A stretch of 64,000 nt of DNA, taken from Paenibacillus terricola. GTDB lineage: Bacteria; Bacillota; Bacilli; Paenibacillales; Paenibacillaceae. Positions within the stretch are counted from its first letter, which is position 1. Every line of letters starts with the position of its first letter. Below, piece after piece: positions 9,172 to 17,096 of this stretch. The stretch covers positions 186,001-250,000 of the forward strand of contig NZ_JACXZA010000005.1 in the NCBI RefSeq assembly GCF_014779765.1, given 5' to 3'. The notes under the pieces are model-generated. The model made no database searches, was not told the DNA's origin, and saw only the letters and a program-made list of their open reading frames with translations. A program made the position numbers and the translations under genes.

Positions 9172-12100
9172 CTATATTTCATTAACAACAAGTCGAATCT
9201 CCACTATCTCAAATAACAATGGGAACTTTTCTTTCAGTTCATCCAATAACTTCCTCCACTGAACTGGTGGAAGTGTACTATGCCCCTTCTCAAGAAGGGA
9301 TATTAATTGACGTTTGATTGCCGGTCTCAACGAGTCACTCTTCCCAATAATATTGAGCATCTCGTGCAAATCAGTACTGCTATTGCATCCAAGATCATTT
9401 TGCAAATGACCTATGATGTGTATCCTCTTCACTTCTTGATTAATCGTTTTGATTAATTGATTTCTGATTTCATAAAAATTGATTACCTGCCATTGAGTAA
9501 TACAAGTATGCAACTCGTTCCCTACATGTTCTCGTTCAAATAGGCAGTCAGCCAATCGTATTAATCGATTCCAAATTGTTTTAACATTCAATACTTCAAC
9601 TGTTTGATACTGAGTGCTTAACAACTCTAACAATTCGTTTTTCGGTGTAAGGACCAGACAATTTAGTAGTCTGGATAATCCATCAATCGAAACTAACAAC
9701 GTATCTTTTTCCTTTTCAAGAATTGCTAATGATGTTTCATCATGGGTAACATTCAATCTCAATACTGATCCAGAATCATGGACGAAAGCGTGCACCTCGA
9801 AACAAAGTTCCTTGAATCGAAGACGAAGTTCATGAACTTCATTTTCTAAGTTCTTAAATTTCTCATACATTGTCATCACTTCATCAGAAGTAATTGCTTC
9901 TTCTACTACCGTGTACTCTTGATAATCTTTCAGACTATATATCTCTTTCTTGTTAAAATACATCACCATATCTGCCAACTCATGGTACTTCTGTTCGGAA
10001 CAGCTTTTCAAATAGGGTACCATTGCAAGTCGTTTAAACATTAATTCCTTACATGTAGTGTCTAGTAGTTTTAAGTACTTTTGAAATTCTGTTTTTAGGC
10101 GAGTAAGGAAAATGTACAGGGAGGTGTCGCCGATTTGATAGCTCTCCAGCGCTTTTCCCGGCATAAAATCTATTAACCACTCACCAAAATTTAATTGACG
10201 GATTTCCACGAGATCCACAGGAAGAAACATATTGTCACGTAGCATAAACCAGTCATGGTACACTTGTTCAATTTGAGTCATTGTCTCTTTACTAAAAGGC
10301 GAATGGACGTGACTTATCCAAGATATTTTACTAAAAGAGTAACAAACGTTTGCCCAATCTCTGAGGTGTAATGCAAACTCACACATTGTCATCCCTAATT
10401 CATTTTCCAACTTGTCTTTCCACGATAAACGTAAATCTTCGGATTGATAAATCCACATTGCTGTTTCGAGTTCATTCGAAATTTTTTGAAAAACAATTCC
10501 TTTTTCGGAATACTTCAGATTGTGGAATTCGGCAATTTGAAGAGCGGCATAGCTGCGATTAATCTTGATTGCCTCATGTTTTTCACTTTTCTCTAATGAA
10601 ATTGGATATCTTGAACGGTTTATCACCTCCTTCCTCTGAATAATGGCCGTCGATTTCGGTGTATGGGGTCTTGATATGTTTATACTCTTAACAACGTCGT
10701 GGACTAAGCCTGAAACACCAAGTCTAACGGACTCTAGCAACTCTATGTTCACTTGTTTGCCTTCAACCCAGTCTCTTATCAATGACTTATCATAACTTGG
10801 TTTTACTACCTCAGATACTTCAAAGGTTCTATTATCCTCAAGTTGATGATCATCGAGTTGAACTAAGGGAATGATCTGGTCACCAAGATCATATCCAAAA
10901 TGATTTAATACTTTTCCCGATATAGCGAATGTATTCTGTCCTTCTTGAGCAAACCATTCTGCATAAGCCTTTATGAACAGATCTGAAGTATCTGCAAATT
11001 TCTCTCGATGAACCAAGGATATAACTCGTGTTACCCTTTCCGGATTCCCCTTTTGAAAAAAACGGATCAATTCCTTACTGTTTAAAATCATATACCGTAG
11101 TTTACCTTTTCCTAGCGGTATTGCATCATACATTCTGCGTATCATTGAACTATTGAATGGAAGGAGATTAACATTAAGATGTAATTGCTCTTCATTGTCA
11201 TCATTAGATGACTTGGCAAGAGTAGCGCATTCTTGATAGTGCCGGCATGCAGAGGAGCATGTAAATCCCTGCGACCCTTTAAGTTGCAATAGATAATTCG
11301 TCATATACGGAACAACCTGCCCACGATCTAAGTTATAAAACTCCTTACCTGACTCATCAGAGAGCCATAACTTCTTAACGCGATCATTAATGGTATCAAG
11401 ATTCTGAACACGTTGTGTAAGGTCAAATCCTCTTTCTGAGTCTTGGAGGGCTCCAGGCGTGAGACCAATGACAACATCCCAACCGCCTTCTTCCAACGTA
11501 ATCAATTGATCCAGAAGCTCTGACGCATAGATATTTACGGATTGCACTAAATCATCTATTAACAATAATGGTCGGATATTACGTGCTCTCAATTGCTCAG
11601 TTAATTGTTTAAATAATGAGTTAATATCCCAACCCTCAAATAAAAACTGATCCAACTTTCGTGATAACATTTGTCGAAAAGGTAAGTATTCTAATGAAAT
11701 CGAAATGGTTGTATTTGATAATAATTCTTTGAACTGTCGGTGATGCAGGACTTCAAGCGGTCTAGTTATATGTCCACGTTGAACTTGCATAGTGAATTCT
11801 GTAACGTTTTTCTCAATTATTGGTCTTATCATTAGGGCAACTGGCACTATCTCCTCATCCGAAGGAAGCGTTTCAGCCAACGTAGTCCACACCATCTGGT
11901 TGATTAGAGTAATAGGCTTTTTCATTAATAGATCCCAGCGGTGTTCATCGATAGGAATGGACAACGGTATGTTTAACGCCTCATAACATTTCTTGATCAG
12001 TACCTGTGGGTTTAATTCAGTACGAGATATCCGAATAACAGGTCGATCTATTTCATTAAGTAACCACTTGTCTTTCAACCAGCAGAGTAATTCTGATTTC

Positions 12101-12333
12101 CCTGAACCTGTGGAACCAAAGATAAAGAAGAGTCTATTACCAATGGAATCGACTTCTAATAGCTCTTGGTACAACTCCTTTTCCGTTATCTCAGCTGTCA
12201 ATTGATCTCCTTGATAACGATGCATGATTTGAGGAAAATGAGTTGCTCGAAAATATTCTGATGAATATTCATATCGTTCATCAGCAGTCCCAACAAACAG
12301 TCTCAGCGCTTCCTTATTAAGGCACGGAATCAT
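9172..12333 (-). CDS. Second DpdH-like P-loop ATPase (H2)
   Basis: 1053 aa, starting 1 nt after the stop of the upstream DpdG-like gene. Walker A FGSTGSGKS is at residues 72-80, a Walker-B-like LLLIDD near 280, and a Cys cluster CSSACRHYQEC near 355 is followed by LLPFNSSMIRRMYDA. These elements occur in the same order in the DpdH-like protein at 1-1959, so I read the two as diverged paralogues. After about residue 460 the protein is long, helical and without recognisable motifs. The gene is the last of the unit TGT2-G2-H2. A role in DNA sensing, remodelling or restriction tied to the second TGT is inferred from context only. An AAA/STAND-type signalling ATPase is an alternative reading. Confidence 0.55.
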   Translation of the reverse strand: MIPCLNKEALRLFVGTADERYEYSSEYFRATHFPQIMHRYQGDQLTAEITEKELYQELLEVDSIGNRLFFIFGSTGSGKSELLCWLKDKWLLNEIDRPVIRISRTELNPQVLIKKCYEALNIPLSIPIDEHRWDLLMKKPITLINQMVWTTLAETLPSDEEIVPVALMIRPIIEKNVTEFTMQVQRGHITRPLEVLHHRQFKELLSNTTISISLEYLPFRQMLSRKLDQFLFEGWDINSLFKQLTEQLRARNIRPLLLIDDLVQSVNIYASELLDQLITLEEGGWDVVIGLTPGALQDSERGFDLTQRVQNLDTINDRVKKLWLSDESGKEFYNLDRGQVVPYMTNYLLQLKGSQGFTCSSACRHYQECATLAKSSNDDNEEQLHLNVNLLPFNSSMIRRMYDAIPLGKGKLRYMILNSKELIRFFQKGNPERVTRVISLVHREKFADTSDLFIKAYAEWFAQEGQNTFAISGKVLNHFGYDLGDQIIPLVQLDDHQLEDNRTFEVSEVVKPSYDKSLIRDWVEGKQVNIELLESVRLGVSGLVHDVVKSINISRPHTPKSTAIIQRKEVINRSRYPISLEKSEKHEAIKINRSYAALQIAEFHNLKYSEKGIVFQKISNELETAMWIYQSEDLRLSWKDKLENELGMTMCEFALHLRDWANVCYSFSKISWISHVHSPFSKETMTQIEQVYHDWFMLRDNMFLPVDLVEIRQLNFGEWLIDFMPGKALESYQIGDTSLYIFLTRLKTEFQKYLKLLDTTCKELMFKRLAMVPYLKSCSEQKYHELADMVMYFNKKEIYSLKDYQEYTVVEEAITSDEVMTMYEKFKNLENEVHELRLRFKELCFEVHAFVHDSGSVLRLNVTHDETSLAILEKEKDTLLVSIDGLSRLLNCLVLTPKNELLELLSTQYQTVEVLNVKTIWNRLIRLADCLFEREHVGNELHTCITQWQVINFYEIRNQLIKTINQEVKRIHIIGHLQNDLGCNSSTDLHEMLNIIGKSDSLRPAIKRQLISLLEKGHSTLPPVQWRKLLDELKEKFPLLFEIVEIRLVVNEI

Positions 12334-12334
12334 C

Positions 12335-13078
12335 TTAGCCCACCTTCTTTACTAGTTTTATCCAGTTCCACTCGTTATTTGATCCATACGATTTATAAGG
12401 CAAATCCTGTTTGTAACTTAGGCGAAGACAACCTTTTTCATGTAAGGCTATCAGACTAAATATGATCCCTTTGAATATGTTCCCGTCTAACGTAATACAA
12501 GGCAATACCGGATCTATGTATTTTTCACAAAACGGATGAAGTCCACCCTCCCATTCACCACTGTCCTCTATAATCTCTTGTATTAAAGTAATCTGCGGTA
12601 ACGCATAAAAACCTGAGTACGCACGCTGTCCTAATCCCCAACACTCCATTATCCTTTTCCATGCGTTAACCTTCTCATGACCTACGAGAGTTTTAGAAAA
12701 TTTACTGTTAACTTGATAGTGAATATTGGCAGAAAACATCTTATCAGGTTTTACGAATATTTGTTCATATAGGGAAGCAAATATATAATTCATACTCTCT
12801 TCTGTGCCTGTTTTCTCTCTTGCAATCTGTTGCAACCGAACAAAAACCATTTTCAAGTTCCATTCAACATTCTCAATTGGAACAAATCCCTTTCCATCCT
12901 TACGAATAAACTTCAGGTCTTCAAGGATAACCAATGCACTTTCGATAAGTGATGATATGTCCCCCTCATCAGAGTACTGATAGTTCTCACATAACCTTAT
13001 GACATCTATACCAGGTGCTTTTTTTATACTTTTATAGATCACCTCGAGTTCAGGTCCGTAGCACATTTGAAAGAGCAT
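12335..13078 (-). CDS. DpdG-like protein, second copy (G2)
   Basis: 247 aa. The start (AGGAGAAGG upstream) overlaps the end of the TGT2 gene by 29 nt and the stop is 1 nt from the ATPase start, so the three are tightly coupled. I align it by eye to the DpdG at 1970-2824. Both have an N-terminal winged-helix-like block ending in FIRKDGKGF here and LIKKDGDLY there, both have a central WG-aromatic-LP segment followed by a serine/threonine-leucine-isoleucine-rich helix, and both end in a beta-strand tail. Identity is low and the relation needs a profile search. Like DpdG it is followed directly by a large P-loop ATPase gene. Function unknown. Confidence 0.5.
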   Translation of the reverse strand: MLFQMCYGPELEVIYKSIKKAPGIDVIRLCENYQYSDEGDISSLIESALVILEDLKFIRKDGKGFVPIENVEWNLKMVFVRLQQIAREKTGTEESMNYIFASLYEQIFVKPDKMFSANIHYQVNSKFSKTLVGHEKVNAWKRIMECWGLGQRAYSGFYALPQITLIQEIIEDSGEWEGGLHPFCEKYIDPVLPCITLDGNIFKGIIFSLIALHEKGCLRLSYKQDLPYKSYGSNNEWNWIKLVKKVG

Positions 13079-13982
13079 AACCTTCTCCTCCTTTTTTTAA
13101 CCTGATGTCGTTTAGTTCAATTCGTAGATGATAGTAGTTATGAATAGATCTTAGTTTGCTGTAATCCCTAGGCGAAGGAATAAATAAATCTGCCGGATTG
13201 CTAAGACAAATAGGACAGTCACATGGCAAGGGCTCGTTTAATCGTGCACTACTTGGTTTTGCATGGGATTTTTCGATGATATACGTTCTAAACGGTCTAC
13301 TATAGAACACTTGAAAGAAAACGGCTGCCATTGTCGGTCTAGTTGAATCAAAAGATCGTACACCAATATCAACCATCGCATGCATCTGTGGTATACCCGT
13401 TACGCCAAATACGTGAAGATTGTTAGCGCCCACTATATCCGCAGCACATTTGATGAAATCAATCTGAGTTTTGTAATGTTTGGCCAGTAAAGAGCCGATC
13501 GCAAAATTTTTAAACCCCATTTTAACAAGCTCATATGCCGAATATGTAATGCTTGCAAGATCATAACCCTGTATAACTCCGACAGGTTCAAATTTATTAG
13601 GGAGTCCAGTTTTCTTAAATAGATTTATGTACTCATATGCATTAAAGAGTGTTCGTTCCATCGCCATATATTTTTCTGAAAGTAATACTTTGTTCATCAT
13701 AGGTTCGTCAAAGTGAACCATTTGAATTGATTCAATATCAACATCACACTCTTCGACGATAGACAATTGCAGGTTAAAGATGTCCTTTAATTTGGGGCGC
13801 TCTCTTTGCTTGACATAATAAACTGAACCGCAGTCAATCATGATCCGTTTCGGTTTATTTAAGAATCTCTTTATCGTTCCTCTATTGTCTGGAACAGCAC
13901 TTACTAACATTGGACAATCAGAAAAGTAATTAGAAAATATTGCATCGCTATGAGACCAACCAACATAGAACTCCACTTTCAT
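13050..13982 (-). CDS. Stand-alone TGT-like DNA/tRNA guanine transglycosylase (TGT2)
   Basis: 310 aa with a very strong ribosome site (GAGGAGGGGG). It keeps the hallmarks of the tRNA-guanine transglycosylase fold: Asp50 in IDCGS, matching the general acid/base Asp of the canonical DSGGF motif; AIGSLLA (161-167) at the position of the base-binding GGLA loop; Asp212 in SFDSTRP, matching the catalytic nucleophile; and a C-terminal zinc site Cys254, Cys256, Cys259 with His281 or His285. It is shorter than bacterial Tgt (about 370-380 aa) and is clearly of the DpdA type, with CPICxxN and an FHN/IHN-like zinc histidine block shared with the fused DpdA at 14960. It heads its own unit with G2 and H2. 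Inferred role: exchanging guanine in DNA for a 7-deazaguanine base, possibly with different site preference. Confidence 0.75.
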   Translation of the reverse strand: MKVEFYVGWSHSDAIFSNYFSDCPMLVSAVPDNRGTIKRFLNKPKRIMIDCGSVYYVKQRERPKLKDIFNLQLSIVEECDVDIESIQMVHFDEPMMNKVLLSEKYMAMERTLFNAYEYINLFKKTGLPNKFEPVGVIQGYDLASITYSAYELVKMGFKNFAIGSLLAKHYKTQIDFIKCAADIVGANNLHVFGVTGIPQMHAMVDIGVRSFDSTRPTMAAVFFQVFYSRPFRTYIIEKSHAKPSSARLNEPLPCDCPICLSNPADLFIPSPRDYSKLRSIHNYYHLRIELNDIRLKKGGEGYALSNVLRT

Positions 13983-14005
13983 TCCCCCTCCTCAATTGAT
14001 ATTAA

Positions 14006-14041
14006 ACGTGATCATTCGTTTACTTACGTGATCTTACGTTA
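14006..14041. promoter_or_regulatory. Direct repeats in the TGT2 promoter region
   Basis: ACGTGATC occurs at 14006-14013 and again at 14026-14033, exactly 20 bp apart (about two helical turns), followed by a partial TTACGTTA. The repeats lie 24-60 nt upstream of the TGT2 start, downstream of a candidate AT-rich promoter. This is a plausible operator for a regulator not identified here. Confidence 0.4.
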
Positions 14042-14093
14042 TATTTTGAATGCTACCATATTTTTGTAAAAAAGACTACTATTTATCCAAAAT

Positions 14094-14119
14094 AAAAAGG
14101 AGCCTTTTTAGGCTCCTTT
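14094..14119 (-). terminator. Terminator overlapping the 3' end of the 264-aa gene
   Basis: AAAGGAGCC / GGCTCCTTT stem with a 5-nt loop, followed by TTTATTTT on the minus strand. The 5' arm includes the last sense codons and the stop of the 264-aa gene. It separates that gene from the TGT2 unit. Confidence 0.8.
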
Positions 14120-14902
14120 CATCCATTCTCTCCAAATCTGATATATAAATTCACGATCTGCTGCGTTTATTAAAAACTTCCCTCGCTTACCCACATACTT
14201 ACTCCAAAAAGGGTTATTTCGGCTAAAGAAGTCACCTACCCAATTTTCGTAGTGAAATTCTTTCGATAATTCCGGTATTACTATAGTTGTAGTGTTCGAC
14301 CAGCTATCAATAAAGAATCGGAAATAAAAATCCCATGCAAAACTTGCATCTGCAACTGATATACTTTTAAAATTTCTTCGCTCGGATACTGGAAGATACC
14401 CAAGGTGAGGATATGTTGACACTAACGTTTTGATATAATCTACTAACCTCTCTTTTAAGAGTGGCCATTCCTCGTCTATGATTTGAAGTGTATTAAAACG
14501 CTTCAAGATATCTTGAAGTGAATTTATTGTCAGTAACTTTGTTGAATTCGCGCTTAACTTATCACTCTTCTCTATTAGAAGACTGAATATCTCGCACTCC
14601 ATTAGACCAGTCTCACAGTAATTCGGCAAGTAATTATTCCGTGGGACAAACAAAACAGGATACTCATCTGTATCATCAGCTGCCGGTAATATAAATTGAA
14701 GGATTGGATTTGTAACCATCAATTCATCAATTGAGTAGTTAACAAGTACATCATAGATAATAATAACAAGGTCATTATTCGAAGTCTGTACTTCTATAGT
14801 ATCCATTTTCAATAACTTAAGTTTAGCTATGGGCATCACACCTAAAAAGATGTTCCCCGTTCTTCTATTCAGTTTTTTAACACCATCAAAAGTGAGAAAC
14901 AT
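14108..14902 (-). CDS. Unrecognised 264-aa protein between the two TGT genes
   Basis: I do not recognise this protein. It is 264 aa, soluble, without a signal peptide or membrane segment, and has GGGGG about 8 nt before its ATG. The N-terminus (FDGVKKLNRRTGNIFLG) is beta-rich and basic; the C-terminal half is rich in aromatic residues (WDFYFRFFIDSW, YENWVGDFFSRNNPFW) and ends IYQIWREWMKGA. No Walker, nuclease or zinc motif is visible. It lies 57 nt after the fused DpdA gene, behind a hairpin, and ends in its own terminator. Placement between two transglycosylases suggests an accessory factor of base exchange, but that is inference. It could equally be a diverged known Dpd component that I cannot identify by eye. 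Confidence 0.55.
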   Translation of the reverse strand: MFLTFDGVKKLNRRTGNIFLGVMPIAKLKLLKMDTIEVQTSNNDLVIIIYDVLVNYSIDELMVTNPILQFILPAADDTDEYPVLFVPRNNYLPNYCETGLMECEIFSLLIEKSDKLSANSTKLLTINSLQDILKRFNTLQIIDEEWPLLKERLVDYIKTLVSTYPHLGYLPVSERRNFKSISVADASFAWDFYFRFFIDSWSNTTTIVIPELSKEFHYENWVGDFFSRNNPFWSKYVGKRGKFLINAADREFIYQIWREWMKGA

Positions 14903-14923
14903 TATGTTGCCCCCAAAATAATA

Positions 14924-14952
14924 TATGCCCTAGTGTATCACACTAGGGCATA
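14924..14952 (-). terminator. Hairpin after the fused dpdA
   Basis: Perfect 13-bp stem TATGCCCTAGTGT / ACACTAGGGCATA with a 3-nt loop between the dpdA stop and the next start, followed by ATTATTTT on the minus strand. It may act as an attenuator allowing some readthrough into the 264-aa gene, whose ribosome site follows closely. Confidence 0.65.
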
Positions 14953-14959
14953 CATTGCT

Positions 14960-17008
14960 TTATTGCTTCCACTCTTTTTTCAGTTCTTTGATCTGAGAGT
15001 AATATACATGCGTATTGTGGAATCCTCTACGTCGATTTCTATTATTTCCTCGGAACACGACCACATCGATTCCAATTTCTTTACAAATTGGGCATTGGCA
15101 TTGTTCCCACGGTCGTTCTTCCAACAATTCTCTATACAGATCCTCATGAACCTCACGGTTCTCACCAAGAATCATATCGTATTCCAAAATTGCAGATATG
15201 GCTTCGGATAACTGAAGTTCACCCCGACTAAACTTACGAAGCGCTTGCAATGCCTCTTGCTCTAATCGCTTATACTCTGCAAACTCTAACGATCCAGTTC
15301 CTTCTGCAATTAATTTTTTAACACGACCAGCAGTTTCTTTAGCCTCCGGAATCCGAATCGCAGTATAGTGTTTCCCTGTAATTGCATGATAGTTATGCCC
15401 TGTTCCAAGCCAAGCTCTTCTTAGAGGTGACGAAGAGTCAAAAGATGTAACTCCAAGTTTATGAAATGAACGCATAGTCCGCATGTCTCGTGCAACTCCG
15501 AATAGATGCATCCGGAAGTTTGTATTGGGAATTATTGGGGATATCTCTTTTAGAATCTCATAGATCCGATCAGATTGCTCTCTCGCTAATCCACCAAGGG
15601 CTATATAGTCATAACCCAAGTTAATCAGATGCTGCACTGCATTTCGAAATGACCCAGGATCCCATCCTTGTACAATACCAATTGGATGAAATTTATATCC
15701 CTTTGTTTCTTTGTTCTCGTTATATAACTTTAGGAACTCTTCAGCCATGGACAATGTTAATTCATAACGTTGATTTCTGATCGACTCGTCTCTTTGGAAT
15801 GCCCCGACAACGAGATGGTCGATAGACACTCCATAATCGAATCCCAGTTCATGATAGTATTCAAGAATTTCTTCCGTTGTATAAGGAGGCATCTCTTGAC
15901 TGATGTAACTAAAAGCCCCACAGTCACCCATTATCGGATAGTCTTTCGGTAATCGATAAAAGTCATGCATTCCCAATTCCTTCAGCAAAACGCGCTTTTG
16001 CTGCGTTGCACCATCAATATTTACTTTAGATACCAGCAAACCATCATACTGAGGCGACCCATGTAATTCGTGTGAGTAAACATCATTAATGAGTGGATTT
16101 CTATTTTTATCAGACATATCACTCATGAAATCATAATGCGGATCAACACGGTCATCATTCTCAGGCATAAAGAACATCGGTGCTGCAATGCAGTTTTTTG
16201 CAATTAGTTCAGGGGGCACTGGGTACAACTCACTGTAGAACTGGAGTAGTTGATTACCCTCCTCGGTAGTTGGCTTAGATTCATCAAACAACTCCAGTTG
16301 CTTTGTTTTCTTATTCAGTGAATTGAGTATATACTCCCGCACATTCTCTGGCGCATTGAGCAATTCATTCAAAGATGCCTCTCGATCATGCAACTCAATG
16401 TATCTCAGCATCTGCGAAAACAGAAACCCTTTGATCCCGATTAGCCCAAACCTAAACCTCTTAGCTTCCTGTTCACCTATGGCAAGAACATGATACTGAT
16501 CCCAATTTAATATTCTAGCTTTACTTGATCCACCTGCAAAGAAGATGGCCCGTTGATGCGGTTCAATCTCAAGCGGCAATTCAATAGATTGGAGATACCT
16601 ATCACCTAGTAAAAAGAAAATCAAATCATATTCTTTAACTTTTTCCTGCAAGTGTTGAGTAATCAATTGTTGTCTCGCCCATTTTTTGATCGATGATGGA
16701 TCCATGGTATTGAACGTCACTTCATATGGAACTATTTGATCGTTCTCGGATAGTAGTCCGTATCCTGCAGACACTATAAATAGATCAATCTCTCCACCAT
16801 TTTGTCGATACTCGTTAATACCAGACATCAGGGCTAAATGTTGACTTCCAGTATACATCTCACCCGCAGGCATCCGATAATCTATTAACTCTGCTTCCCG
16901 TTGTTTGAGTCTATTCTTATCCTGGAAATCTTCAAAAACAAGTTGATTTTCCGGTTTATACTTCTTCTCCCCTGTACAGGAGGTTACCACCATTATGCGT
17001 GTCTTCAT
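14960..17008 (-). CDS. dpdA: Fused DpdA: YaaA/DUF6884-like N-terminus + TGT domain
   Basis: 682 aa from ATG 17008, chosen for GGAGGGG just upstream; an in-frame alternative start 11 codons earlier lacks a ribosome site. Residues 1 to about 190 resemble the YaaA/DUF6884 group (VVTSCTGEKK near the start, then MYTG, VSAGYGLL and PYE). The C-terminal half is a TGT/DpdA domain: Asp362 in GDCGAF, GGLA in YIALGGLA, Asp524 in SFDSSSP, and a zinc site Cys637, Cys639, Cys642 with His664 or His667. DpdA exchanges guanine in DNA for preQ0. The fused N-terminal domain is unusual in length for DpdA and may process the base or assist DNA engagement; this is inference. It lies downstream of a queuosine-precursor transporter. 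Confidence 0.8.
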   Translation of the reverse strand: MKTRIMVVTSCTGEKKYKPENQLVFEDFQDKNRLKQREAELIDYRMPAGEMYTGSQHLALMSGINEYRQNGGEIDLFIVSAGYGLLSENDQIVPYEVTFNTMDPSSIKKWARQQLITQHLQEKVKEYDLIFFLLGDRYLQSIELPLEIEPHQRAIFFAGGSSKARILNWDQYHVLAIGEQEAKRFRFGLIGIKGFLFSQMLRYIELHDREASLNELLNAPENVREYILNSLNKKTKQLELFDESKPTTEEGNQLLQFYSELYPVPPELIAKNCIAAPMFFMPENDDRVDPHYDFMSDMSDKNRNPLINDVYSHELHGSPQYDGLLVSKVNIDGATQQKRVLLKELGMHDFYRLPKDYPIMGDCGAFSYISQEMPPYTTEEILEYYHELGFDYGVSIDHLVVGAFQRDESIRNQRYELTLSMAEEFLKLYNENKETKGYKFHPIGIVQGWDPGSFRNAVQHLINLGYDYIALGGLAREQSDRIYEILKEISPIIPNTNFRMHLFGVARDMRTMRSFHKLGVTSFDSSSPLRRAWLGTGHNYHAITGKHYTAIRIPEAKETAGRVKKLIAEGTGSLEFAEYKRLEQEALQALRKFSRGELQLSEAISAILEYDMILGENREVHEDLYRELLEERPWEQCQCPICKEIGIDVVVFRGNNRNRRRGFHNTHVYYSQIKELKKEWKQ

Positions 17009-17096
17009 ATGCCCCTCCAACACGAAACGAAATATCGCCACCTAATACTAACAAGTTCTTTTTAAGTATTATAGAGCACGAATTCGTGTAATTATA

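Noticed and set aside
13050-13982. Housekeeping queuosine tRNA-guanine transglycosylase (tgt)
   Set aside because: Too short, located in a DNA-modification island with DpdG/H-like genes, and closer in local motifs to the fused DpdA than to canonical Tgt (DCGS instead of DSGGF).
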